Shown here: piece by piece, positions 1 through 5,876 of the stretch | How the letters are laid out: each line of letters opens with the position of its first letter | Position numbering within the stretch: position 1 is the first letter of the stretch | From: Betaproteobacteria bacterium | GTDB taxonomy: Bacteria > Pseudomonadota > Gammaproteobacteria > Burkholderiales > SG8-39 | Direction of reading: 5' to 3' | NCBI GenBank assembly: GCA_947467405.1 | Contig: CANIIN010000192.1 | Span: 1 to 5,876 of the forward strand | Length of the DNA: 5,876 nucleotides | Position numbers and translations under genes: made by a program | Notes under the pieces: generated by a model | What the model was told of the DNA's origin: nothing | The model's database searches: none | Seen by the model: the letters and a program-made list of their open reading frames with translations, nothing else

Positions 1-733
1 CCTCCTCTTCGCGACGACGGGTCTCTTCGGCGACTCGCCGGGCACGCTCCTCTTCCGCCTGGCGCGCCTTTTCTTCAGCTTCGATGCGCGTCCGTTCAGC
101 AGCCTCCCTGCGCGCCGCTTCCTGGCTGGCGCGGGCCGCCTCTTCGGCCGCCTTCAATTCAGCTTCCCGAGCCTTCGCGGCGGCAGCTGCCTTGGCCTCA
201 GCCTCGGCCAGCAGGCGCGCTTTCAATGCAGCCTCGAGCTTTGCCTTGGTCTCGTCTTCGGCACGCGCCTTGGCTTCGGCGGCCTGCGCCTTGGCGCCAG
301 CTGCCTCGAGAGCTCTTTTTTCGGCAGCTTCCCTGGCGGCACGCGCAGCGTCGGCCGCTGCGGCCGGCGGCGCTGCGCTGGGCGCGGTGGGTCTGGCGAC
401 TACCTTGGTGAAATCAAGATCATCGTCGTCTTCCGCCGTGCTTTCCACAGGCTGGGGTGCTGCGGGGCTCTGCGAGGCACTTGGCGGGACAGTCTTGCGC
501 GCCGAGGCGCCGGACACGAATTCCTTGAGAAAACCCTCCTTGGTCAATCTGACCAGGACTTCGATCATCTTCGCCTCGGGGACCTTGCCGGCCTTCTGCT
601 GCAGATCAGCCACCGTCAGCCTGCCGTCGACTTCCTTGAGCAGGTTGCGCAGATCGCGCGACAAAATGCTCGTCTTGCCCGATGCTTCCATCAGGCCCTT
701 GGCGGTCTTGGTGAATATGGTTTTGCGATCCAT
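1..733 (-). CDS. Uncharacterised protein with N-terminal helical domain and long Ala/Glu/Lys/Arg-rich coiled coil (3' end outside window)
   Basis: An open frame of 244 codons starts at the ATG on the complement of 733-731 and stays open to the left edge, so the C-terminus is missing. An in-frame TGA on the complement of 757-755, with no other ATG between, fixes this start; the ribosome site is only a weak GGA about 5 nt upstream. Residues 1-75 are ordered in composition, opening MDRKTIFTKTAKGLMEASGK, with a pattern of short helices (LSRDLRNLLKEVDG, then VADLQQKAGKV and MIEVLVRLTKEGFL) that could be a small winged-helix-like fold; this is inference. Residues 76-125 are a Pro/Ala/Ser linker with an acidic patch EDDDDLDF at 101-108. 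From about 126 to the edge the protein is almost only A, E, K and R with few hydrophobics, predicting a long charged helix or coiled coil. No signal peptide is visible, so it is probably cytoplasmic. I do not recognise a function. TolA- or TonB-like proteins share the helical composition but have an N-terminal membrane segment, which is absent here. Confidence 0.82.
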   Translation of the reverse strand, partial: MDRKTIFTKTAKGLMEASGKTSILSRDLRNLLKEVDGRLTVADLQQKAGKVPEAKMIEVLVRLTKEGFLKEFVSGASARKTVPPSASQSPAAPQPVESTAEDDDDLDFTKVVARPTAPSAAPPAAAADAARAAREAAEKRALEAAGAKAQAAEAKARAEDETKAKLEAALKARLLAEAEAKAAAAAKAREAELKAAEEAARASQEAARREAAERTRIEAEEKARQAEEERARRVAEETRRREEE

Positions 734-889
734 GCTGATCCGGCGCTCTACGATTCAGGGGTCACATTGCGACGACAGCCTGCTGCTCCGGCCGATGTCG
801 GCGGGAAGCAAACCCGGGAGGCCATCGCCCCGTGGATGCCGATGTCGACCGGCATGCTCCATATTACCGTGGGCATCCGGCACGATGGG

Positions 890-927
890 CGAAACAGCGG
901 GCGACTGAAGGAAAAAGTCCGCTTTCG
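890..927 (+). other. Bulged inverted repeat (possible RNA hairpin) in the terC upstream region
   Basis: The right arm agtccgctttcg (916-927) can pair over all 12 bases with a left arm made of cgaa (890-893), agcgg (896-900) and act (904-906), leaving two left-side bulges of 2 and 3 nt and a purine-rich loop gaaggaaaa (907-915). A perfect gcccg-tca-cgggc hairpin follows at 942-954. No U-run follows either one, so neither is a standard intrinsic terminator. This could be a leader RNA element or chance in GC-rich DNA. Confidence 0.25.
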
Positions 928-1077
928 ATACCCCGGCAGCGGCCCGTCACGGGCGGGCGATTCGACCCATATCAATGTCACAACCTGTCCACGAAATGGC
1001 CCCCCGGCTGGCGCCGTCCTTTCGATTCGGCTTTTTCGAAGGAAATATCAACGACATTCGATTTGCCACGATGCACG

Positions 1078-1097
1078 GCGGCGGTTACTTTCGCCGC
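1078..1097 (+). other. GC hairpin just upstream of the terC-USP start
   Basis: The hexamer gcggcg (1078-1083) pairs perfectly with cgccgc (1092-1097) across an 8-nt loop, ending 34 nt before the ATG at 1132. It could stabilise or attenuate the leader, but there is no U-tract and it does not cover the ribosome site near 1117-1120. It is close to what chance gives in such DNA. Confidence 0.2.
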
Positions 1098-1131
1098 ATC
1101 ACCACACCAAGACTTCAGGGAACCCCGCTCC

Positions 1132-2454
1132 ATGGAAATACTCTCTCTCGAATTCCTGTCCGCACTGATGGCGATCGTCGTCATCGATCTCGTGCTGGCC
1201 GGAGACAATGCCATTGTCATCGCGCTGGCGGCCCGCAACGTGCCCAAGCATCTGCAGAAAAAAGCCATCATCTGGGGGACGGTGGGCGCGATCGCGGTCC
1301 GCACCACTATGACAGTTGCCGTGGTCTGGTTGCTCGGCATACCCGGCCTCATGCTGGCGGGCGGCGCCCTGCTGGTGTGGATCGCCTACAAGTTGCTGGT
1401 TCCCGAGGCCCCCGGCGATGGCGAGGCAAAGATCAGTGCCGCCAACAGCTTTGCCGGCGCCATCCGCACCGTCATCGTGGCCGACCTGGTGATGGGACTG
1501 GACAACGTGCTGGCAGTGGCCGGCGCGGCGCACGGCAGCTTTGCGCTGGTCGCCATCGGCCTGCTGATCAGCATTCCCATCGTCGTGTGGGGAAGCACCC
1601 TGCTGCTCAAGTTCATCGAGCGCTTCCCCGGTTTCATCTACGTCGGCGCGGGCGTTCTGGCAATCACTGCAGCCAAGATGATGTCCTCCGAGCCGTTCGT
1701 GAAGGATGCGCTCGCAGCTTACGACTGGACGACGCCGTTGCTCTACGCAGTCACGGTCGCCGGCGTGCTGTGGAGCGGATTTGCCGCCAGTCGCCGCCAG
1801 CTTGCCCGGGACATCGACGGCCTGCAGCGCGTCATGCCGTCAGGCGGTGCCCCCGCCGTAGCGGGAATCGAAACGGCTGCATCGAGACACGCTTCCAACG
1901 CATCCCATCACGCCGCTGCAGCGGCATCCTCAGGAGGTCATGCCGTCATGAAAGTTCTCATTCCCGTCGATGGTTCACCCAACACCCGCCATGCCCTGCA
2001 GCGCGTCGTCGAAGAGTTCGTGCGCCGTCCGGGCATGGAAGTGCATCTGCTGAACGTCCAGCCGGTGTTCTCGCGGCACATATCTCGATTCGTGAAGCGC
2101 CGCAACCTGAACGCCTGGCAGCAGGACGAAGCGCAGCGCGCACTGCGTCCGGCCCGTCAGTGGCTGTCAAAGCAGACCATTCCCTTCACCGCGCATGTGG
2201 AGACCGGGCGCAAGGCGGAACTGATCGCGGAGACTGCCGAGCGTCTGCAGTGCGACCACATCGTGATGGGCACGGCGCGCAAGAATTCACTCACGCGCAT
2301 GCTGCAGGACTCGGTGACCAACAAGGTGCTGGAACTGACCCGCGTGCCGGTCGAAGTGGTCTCCGGCGCGTCAATCTCGAAGCTGGAACGCTACGGTTTG
2401 CCGGCGGGCATCGGGGCGATCATCGGCGTGTTGGCGCTGGCAGCCGCGGACTGA
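1132..2454 (+). CDS. TerC family (YjbE-like) membrane protein fused to a universal stress protein domain
   Basis: The protein has 440 residues. Residues 1-220 are a TerC-type membrane domain with about seven hydrophobic segments and the paired family motifs AGDN (23-26) and GLDN (122-125), whose acidic residues are thought to bind metal. TerC relatives such as Alx, YkoY and YceF are linked to Mn2+ export, so metal export at the inner membrane is the likely role. Residues 221-272 are an Ala/Ser/His-rich linker. Residues 273-410 are a USP domain, opening MKVLIPVDGS with the usual D280. Its nucleotide loop, expected as G-2x-G-9x-G-S, reads G380, R383, D393, S394, so two glycines are lost. The last 20 residues (421-440) are hydrophobic and glycine-rich. 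ATG 1132 is chosen because the TerC domain begins there; the frame is open 300 nt further upstream but encodes nothing TerC-like. AGGG at 1117-1120 is a weak, distant ribosome site. Metal specificity and any dependence on the USP part are inferred. Confidence 0.9.
   Translation: MEILSLEFLSALMAIVVIDLVLAGDNAIVIALAARNVPKHLQKKAIIWGTVGAIAVRTTMTVAVVWLLGIPGLMLAGGALLVWIAYKLLVPEAPGDGEAKISAANSFAGAIRTVIVADLVMGLDNVLAVAGAAHGSFALVAIGLLISIPIVVWGSTLLLKFIERFPGFIYVGAGVLAITAAKMMSSEPFVKDALAAYDWTTPLLYAVTVAGVLWSGFAASRRQLARDIDGLQRVMPSGGAPAVAGIETAASRHASNASHHAAAAASSGGHAVMKVLIPVDGSPNTRHALQRVVEEFVRRPGMEVHLLNVQPVFSRHISRFVKRRNLNAWQQDEAQRALRPARQWLSKQTIPFTAHVETGRKAELIAETAERLQCDHIVMGTARKNSLTRMLQDSVTNKVLELTRVPVEVVSGASISKLERYGLPAGIGAIIGVLALAAAD
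1932..1950 (+). promoter_or_regulatory. Internal consensus Shine-Dalgarno and in-frame ATG at the TerC/USP junction
   Basis: AGGAGG (1932-1937) is a full Shine-Dalgarno core, far stronger than the site before the TerC start. Ten bases later ATG at 1948-1950 opens the USP domain (MKVLIPVDGS) in the same frame as the fusion. Initiation here would give a free 168-residue USP, the normal size for a stand-alone member. Another ATG at 1940-1942 is out of frame. The arrangement looks like two adjacent genes joined by loss of the upstream stop codon, with the old start kept. Dual production is inferred, not shown. Confidence 0.5.
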
Positions 2455-2490
2455 CCCGCATTGACCTGGGCAAGGTCCCTGACACCTGAA

Positions 2491-2513
2491 GACGCCAGGG
2501 AATTGCCGGCGTC
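2491..2513 (+). terminator. Weak hairpin after the terC-USP gene, doubtful terminator
   Basis: In the 102-bp gap to nnr, gacgcc (2491-2496) is complementary to ggcgtc (2508-2513) with an 11-nt loop. An overlapping alternative pairs tccctg (2476-2481) with caggga (2496-2501). No U-tract follows either, so strong intrinsic termination is unlikely and read-through into nnr is possible. Confidence 0.2.
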
Positions 2514-2544
2514 AGGAAAGCGGTCGTGCGGCTTTGGCCCGGGG

Positions 2545-2557
2545 TAGAATCGTCGTG
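2545..2557 (+). promoter_or_regulatory. -10 element giving a probable leaderless nnr transcript
   Basis: TAGAAT at 2545-2550 matches the sigma70 -10 consensus TATAAT at five of six positions. Six bases separate it from the GTG start of nnr at 2557, so a usual start point about 7 nt after the -10 falls on the first base of the start codon. No good -35 is visible around 2521-2528 and there is no extended -10 TG. There is also no normally spaced ribosome site. The leaderless reading is inference from spacing. Confidence 0.45.
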
Positions 2558-4104
2558 TGACCCGCGCTCGACCATCCAACCGCACCGCACCGTTCGCCCC
2601 GATCTACCGCAGCGCTTCGTTGCGCGAGGTCGAGTCCGCTGCCCAGTCGCAGCAACCCCGACCCAGCCTGATGGAGCGCGCCGGCCTTGCTGCCGCCCGG
2701 CTGGCGCAGTCGCTGCTGGACGAACGCGGACGGCGGGTGCTGGTGGTTGCCGGGCCAGGCAACAACGGCGGCGATGCCTTCGAGGCCGCCACCCACCTCA
2801 AGAATGCATTCCTGCGCGTGACGCTGGTATTCGCCGGCGACTTGTCGCACTTGCCGGCGGACGCGGCTGCAGCCAGCCGCAAGTGGAATGCCTGCGGCGG
2901 CATCACCATCACCGAGATTCCGCAGGACCAGCGCTGGGATCTGGTCATCGACGGCCTGTTCGGCATGGGTCTGTCGCGCGCGCTCGAGGGCCGCATGGCG
3001 GAACTCGTGTCGCGTATCAACGGCATTCGCGCTGCGACAGGCTGCCGGGTGCTCGCGCTGGATGTGCCCAGTGGTCTCGACAGCGACACCGGCGTCGTGC
3101 GTGGCACCGCCGTGCGCGCCTCGCACACGCTGACCTTCATCGCCCGAAAGCCGGGCCTGCTGACCCTGGACGGTCCGGACCATTGCGGACACCTGGAATG
3201 TGCCGATATCGGTCTGGACCCCGCTTCCCTCCGGGCGCCTGAAGGGGGACTGCTGGACCACACCGTTCGTGGCGGCCTGCCGGCCCGTCCGAAGAACTTC
3301 CACAAAGGCCACGCCGGCAATGTCGTCGTGATAGGCGGCGCCGCTGGCATGGTCGGCGCCGTGCTGATCGCCGGACGTGCCGCCCTGCAAAGCGGTACAG
3401 GAAAGGTTTTCGTCGGTACCCTGGCTGCGGATGCGCCGGCACTCGACCTGCTGCAACCGGAACTCATGTTCCGTTCCGCGCGCAACGCAATGAAAGAGGA
3501 CGGCGTGCTGCTGGTAGGCCCGGGACTGGGCAAGGATCGCGCCGCCGCCACACTGCTTCGTGAGGCCATCGCGTCCTCCCGCACGCTGGTGCTGGACGCC
3601 GACGCACTGAACCTCGTGTCGGAGCATCCCGCCACACGCGCATCCGTTCATCGCCGCGGAGCGGCAACGCTCATGACGCCGCATCCAGCCGAAGCGGCAC
3701 GGCTGCTCAGGACAACCACGGCGGAAGTACAGCAGGACCGGGTCGCCGCAGCGCTCGCGCTGGCCGATCGTTACAACAGTTTCGTGGTGCTGAAGGGCAA
3801 TGGCAGTGTGCTCGCTCAACCGGTTGTCGCAGGCCAGGAGACCGGCCAGCGCTGGTGGATCAATGCCACCGGCAATTCCGGCATGGCCAGCGCCGGAATG
3901 GGCGACGCGCTGGGCGGATTGCTGGCCAGTTTCCTGGCACAGGGCATGGCACCGCTGCACGCCCTGCAACTGGCGGTGTGGCTGCACGGCGCCGCCGCCG
4001 ACAGGCTGTGCGATGCCGACTCGAACGGCAAAGGGCCCCTGGGCATGACCGCCAGCGACGTGATTGCACAAGCGCGACAGCTCCTGAACAGTTCTCAGGC
4101 CTGA
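2557..4104 (+). CDS. nnr: Bifunctional NAD(P)H-hydrate repair enzyme Nnr (epimerase plus ADP-dependent dehydratase)
   Basis: Nnr repairs hydrated NAD(P)H: the N-terminal domain interconverts R and S epimers of NAD(P)HX and the C-terminal domain dehydrates the S form using ADP. It is cytosolic. The 515-residue length fits the two-domain family. Epimerase motifs are GPGNNGGD (66-73), DGLFGMGL (132-139) and LDVPSGLDSDTG (168-179); Ala74 replaces the more usual Gly after NNGGD. The ribokinase-like dehydratase part starts near 248 (HKGHAGNVVVIGG) and shows GPGLGKD (321-327), DADALN (347-352), PHPAE (375-379), KGNG (413-416) and GNSGMASAGMGDALGG (439-454), with D450 the expected catalytic base. The GTG at 2557 is favoured because an in-frame TAG lies at 2545-2547 and the conserved first helix (SLREVESAA) begins at residue 21. 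The usual neighbour tsaE is not seen here. It probably has its own promoter. Confidence 0.96.
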   Translation: MTRARPSNRTAPFAPIYRSASLREVESAAQSQQPRPSLMERAGLAAARLAQSLLDERGRRVLVVAGPGNNGGDAFEAATHLKNAFLRVTLVFAGDLSHLPADAAAASRKWNACGGITITEIPQDQRWDLVIDGLFGMGLSRALEGRMAELVSRINGIRAATGCRVLALDVPSGLDSDTGVVRGTAVRASHTLTFIARKPGLLTLDGPDHCGHLECADIGLDPASLRAPEGGLLDHTVRGGLPARPKNFHKGHAGNVVVIGGAAGMVGAVLIAGRAALQSGTGKVFVGTLAADAPALDLLQPELMFRSARNAMKEDGVLLVGPGLGKDRAAATLLREAIASSRTLVLDADALNLVSEHPATRASVHRRGAATLMTPHPAEAARLLRTTTAEVQQDRVAAALALADRYNSFVVLKGNGSVLAQPVVAGQETGQRWWINATGNSGMASAGMGDALGGLLASFLAQGMAPLHALQLAVWLHGAAADRLCDADSNGKGPLGMTASDVIAQARQLLNSSQA

Positions 4105-4224
4105 TGAAAATCCATTGAACGTCCGGCCGCGCCGGCACGCCTTTCCTCTGCCATTCACCCGACACCGGCATCTGTCTGGCAACACGTCGCCGTTCAATCC
4201 CGATATCAACCAACGCAGGACGTC
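4105..4224. other. nnr-ABC transporter intergenic spacer
   Basis: These 120 bp hold a short GC hairpin (4123-4135) and an 8-bp inverted repeat, attgaacg (4114-4121) with cgttcaat (4191-4198), 69 nt apart. I see no clear sigma70 promoter; ttgaac at 4115-4120 is a partial -35 without a matching -10. An AGGA at 4217-4220, four bases before ATG 4225, is the likely ribosome site of the next gene. No small gene is apparent. Confidence 0.5.
4123..4135 (+). terminator. Short GC hairpin after nnr, weak terminator candidate
   Basis: ccggc (4123-4127) pairs with gccgg (4131-4135) around a 3-nt loop, 18 nt after the nnr stop. The following bases, cacgcctttcctct, are pyrimidine-rich but not a true U-tract. 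Partial termination between nnr and the transporter gene is possible. Confidence 0.25.
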
Positions 4225-5876
4225 ATGAATCGTCAATTGCTCATCGATGCACGTTTCTTCCTCGGCAAGGCCTGGGAACTCTCCAAGCCGTACTGGAAAT
4301 CCGATGAGCGCGGTCGCGCCTGGGGCCTCTTGATCGCCATCGTCGTCCTGACTCTCGGCCTGGTTTACCTTGATGTGCTGTTCAACAACTGGAACCGCGA
4401 GTTCTACAACGCCCTCGAACAGAAGAACTACGCCGACTTCAAGGACCTGATCCTGTATTTCTCCCTGCTGGCGGTGATGTTCATGGTGGCGGCGATCTAC
4501 AAGCTCTATCTGACGCAGATGCTCACCATGCGCTGGCGGGTCTGGCTGACCGAGCAGTATCTGGCCGAATGGCTGGATCGCCAAGTCTACTACCGCCTGC
4601 AACTCGAATCGCACGGCACCGACAACCCGGATCAGCGCATCGCGGACGACCTGCGGCTGTTTACCGAGGGCACGCTGACACTGGGCCTTGGCCTGCTCTC
4701 GTCGATCGTGACGCTGGTTTCGTTCATCTCCATCCTGTGGGCGGTGTCGGGTCCGCTCGAAATCATGGGAATCAACGTGCCGGGTTACATGGTCTGGGCC
4801 GCGCTGATCTACGCTGTCCTGGGCAGCATCGTCACCCATTACGTGGGCCGGCCGCTGGTGGGCCTGAACTTCCAGCAGGAACGCTTCGAGGCCGACTTCC
4901 GCTACAGCCTGGTGCGCCTGCGCGAGAACGCCGAGGGCGTGGCGTTGTATCGCGGCGAAGAGACCGAACGCAAGGGACTGCTGTCGCGATTCGAACTGGT
5001 GCGCGGCAACTGGTGGGAACTCATGCGTTACACCAAGCGTCTGACCACGTTTACCTCGGGCTACGGCCAGATTGCCATCATCTTCCCGTTCGTCGTGGCC
5101 GCACCGCGCTATTTCTCGGGGGCGATGACACTGGGCGGCATGATGCAGATCGCCTCGGCCTTCGGCCAGGTGCAGACCGCCCTGTCGTGGCTCGTGAACA
5201 GCTACTCGAACATCGCCAACTGGAAAGCCAGCGTCGATCGTCTGCTGACCTTTCAATCGGCACTCGATCAGGCTGCGGCCGAAGCCGATGCCCATACCGG
5301 CATCCAGGTGGCGCAAGCGGCGGACGGCAAGGCGACTGACATCACGGCCGGGCCTATCGAACTGGCGTTGCCCGGCGGCCAGGCGCTGATGAGCGCCGAT
5401 GGACTGTCATTCGCGCGCGGCGACCGCACCCTGATCTCCGGCCCATCCGGCTGCGGCAAGAGCACCTTGTTCCGCGCCGTAGCCGGCATCTGGCCCTATG
5501 GCTCGGGGACCGTGGAAATTCCGCAAGGCGCGCGCGTGCTGTTCCTGCCGCAGAAGCCGTACATTCCGATCGGCACGCTGCGTGATGCCGTGTCGTTCCC
5601 GGCAGCGGCGGGCACCTTCAGCGACGATGTCATCCGGCAGGCGCTGGGCGACTCCCTCCTGCCGGACATGCAGCCTCATCTGGACGATACGCAGAACTGG
5701 TCCATGTCTATGAGCGGCGGGGAGCAGCAGCGACTGGCCGTGGCACGCGCACTGCTGCATCGGCCGGACTTCCTGTTCCTCGACGAAGCCACTGCATCCA
5801 TGGACGAGGCCGGCGAGGCCCATGTCTACCGGATGCTGCGCGAAAAACTGCCGCAGGCCGCCATCATCAGCATCGC
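4225..5876 (+). CDS. SbmA/BacA-like ABC transporter, fused permease and ATP-binding domains (3' end outside window)
   Basis: The open frame gives 550 residues up to the right edge. An N-terminal membrane domain (about 1-340) has hydrophobic segments near 33-52, 75-97, 150-173, 187-206 and 281-300. It carries signatures of the SbmA/BacA/YddA group (COG4178): NNWNREFYNAL (54-64), NPDQRIADD (134-142), the ENAEGVALYRGE stretch (234-245) and a WLVNSYSNIANWKASVDRL run near 322-340. The ATPase domain (about 378 on) has Walker A GPSGCGKST (406-414), Q-loop LPQKPY (441-446), signature MSGGEQQR (496-503) and Walker B FLFLDEA (516-522). The frame ends at AAIISI, where the H-loop histidine should follow, so only about 20-40 residues seem missing. 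Relatives import peptides (SbmA, BacA) or cobalamin and other hydrophilic compounds (Rv1819c); the substrate here is unknown. All ATPase motifs are intact, so it should be a working half-transporter that dimerises in the inner membrane. Confidence 0.93.
   Translation, partial: MNRQLLIDARFFLGKAWELSKPYWKSDERGRAWGLLIAIVVLTLGLVYLDVLFNNWNREFYNALEQKNYADFKDLILYFSLLAVMFMVAAIYKLYLTQMLTMRWRVWLTEQYLAEWLDRQVYYRLQLESHGTDNPDQRIADDLRLFTEGTLTLGLGLLSSIVTLVSFISILWAVSGPLEIMGINVPGYMVWAALIYAVLGSIVTHYVGRPLVGLNFQQERFEADFRYSLVRLRENAEGVALYRGEETERKGLLSRFELVRGNWWELMRYTKRLTTFTSGYGQIAIIFPFVVAAPRYFSGAMTLGGMMQIASAFGQVQTALSWLVNSYSNIANWKASVDRLLTFQSALDQAAAEADAHTGIQVAQAADGKATDITAGPIELALPGGQALMSADGLSFARGDRTLISGPSGCGKSTLFRAVAGIWPYGSGTVEIPQGARVLFLPQKPYIPIGTLRDAVSFPAAAGTFSDDVIRQALGDSLLPDMQPHLDDTQNWSMSMSGGEQQRLAVARALLHRPDFLFLDEATASMDEAGEAHVYRMLREKLPQAAIISI

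Larger units (their letters stand above)
734..1131. other. Divergent intergenic region / long leader with several inverted repeats
   Basis: This stretch of about 400 bp separates the minus-strand coiled-coil gene from the plus-strand terC fusion, so both promoters should lie here. I see no clear -35/-10 pair; TATCAA at 970-975 and 1046-1051 are the nearest -10-like hexamers for the plus strand. Reading frames crossing it give low-complexity, Arg/Pro-rich peptides with no family resemblance. It holds several self-complementary segments: 836-841 with 850-855, 890-927 (bulged), 942-946 with 950-954, 1017-1043 (bulged) and 1078-1083 with 1092-1097. These are seen directly; whether any acts in RNA is unknown. 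The TerC family is often controlled by the yybP-ykoY manganese riboswitch, but its conserved loop sequences are not found here. Confidence 0.6.

Noticed and set aside
1..733. TolA-like periplasm-spanning protein
   Set aside because: The charged helical composition is similar, but TolA has an N-terminal transmembrane segment and residues 1-75 here are polar with no such segment.
84..908. Plus-strand open frame of 274 codons rich in Ala and Ser
   Set aside because: It is the complement of the A/E/K/R coiled-coil gene. The minus-strand reading has an ordered N-terminal domain and a sharp start, while the plus-strand reading is low-complexity and crosses the intergenic region.
748..981. Small minus-strand frame of 77 codons in the intergenic region
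   Set aside because: No ribosome site, no recognisable motif, and a composition like random translation of GC-rich DNA. It occupies the expected promoter region.
832..1131. In-frame N-terminal extension of the TerC-USP protein by 100 residues
   Set aside because: The extension is Arg/Pro/His-rich and soluble in character, unlike a TerC N-terminus. The first TerC helix begins directly after ATG 1132.
734..1131. yybP-ykoY manganese riboswitch expected upstream of a TerC gene
   Set aside because: I looked for the conserved GGGGAGUA-type loop and the second conserved loop on the plus strand and found neither. Only generic hairpins are present.
2512..5316. Open reading frame of 934 codons on the minus strand
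   Set aside because: It lies antisense to nnr and the ABC transporter, both of which have clear family motifs in the plus strand. Its product is rich in His, Gln, Arg and Gly with no domain pattern, typical of a shadow frame in GC-rich DNA.

Overview
This is a GC-rich window with no mobile-element, CRISPR, tRNA or rRNA signature. Protein character and codon use suggest a betaproteobacterium (Rhodocyclales, Burkholderiales or Nitrosomonadales type). That assignment rests on general family resemblance, not on a database search. The content is mostly chromosomal housekeeping and membrane-transport genes.

Layout from left to right: (1) 733 down to 2, minus strand: a 5'-complete gene that runs off the left edge. 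It encodes an uncharacterised protein with a compact N-terminal domain and a long Ala/Glu/Lys/Arg-rich helical region. (2) 734-1131: a divergent intergenic region of about 400 bp with several inverted repeats and no convincing gene. (3) 1132-2454, plus strand: a TerC-family (YjbE-like) integral membrane protein joined in frame to a universal stress protein (USP) domain. A consensus ribosome binding site and an ATG lie exactly at the domain junction. (4) 2557-4104, plus: Nnr, the bifunctional NAD(P)H-hydrate epimerase/dehydratase. A -10-like hexamer sits where it would make the mRNA leaderless from a GTG start. (5) 4225 to the right edge, plus: an SbmA/BacA-like ABC transporter with fused permease and ATPase domains, cut only a few dozen codons before its end.

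The genes do not form an obvious single pathway. Nnr is metabolite repair. TerC-USP suggests metal (probably manganese) export or homeostasis tied to stress sensing. The ABC protein resembles importers of peptides or cobalamin-like compounds. The three plus-strand genes are separated by about 100-120 bp, so they may be partly co-transcribed, but nnr appears to have its own promoter. I do not see a clear new multi-gene system. The most interesting point is the TerC-USP fusion with its internal translation start, degraded USP nucleotide motif and hydrophobic C-terminal tail. Next is the structured leader upstream of it.
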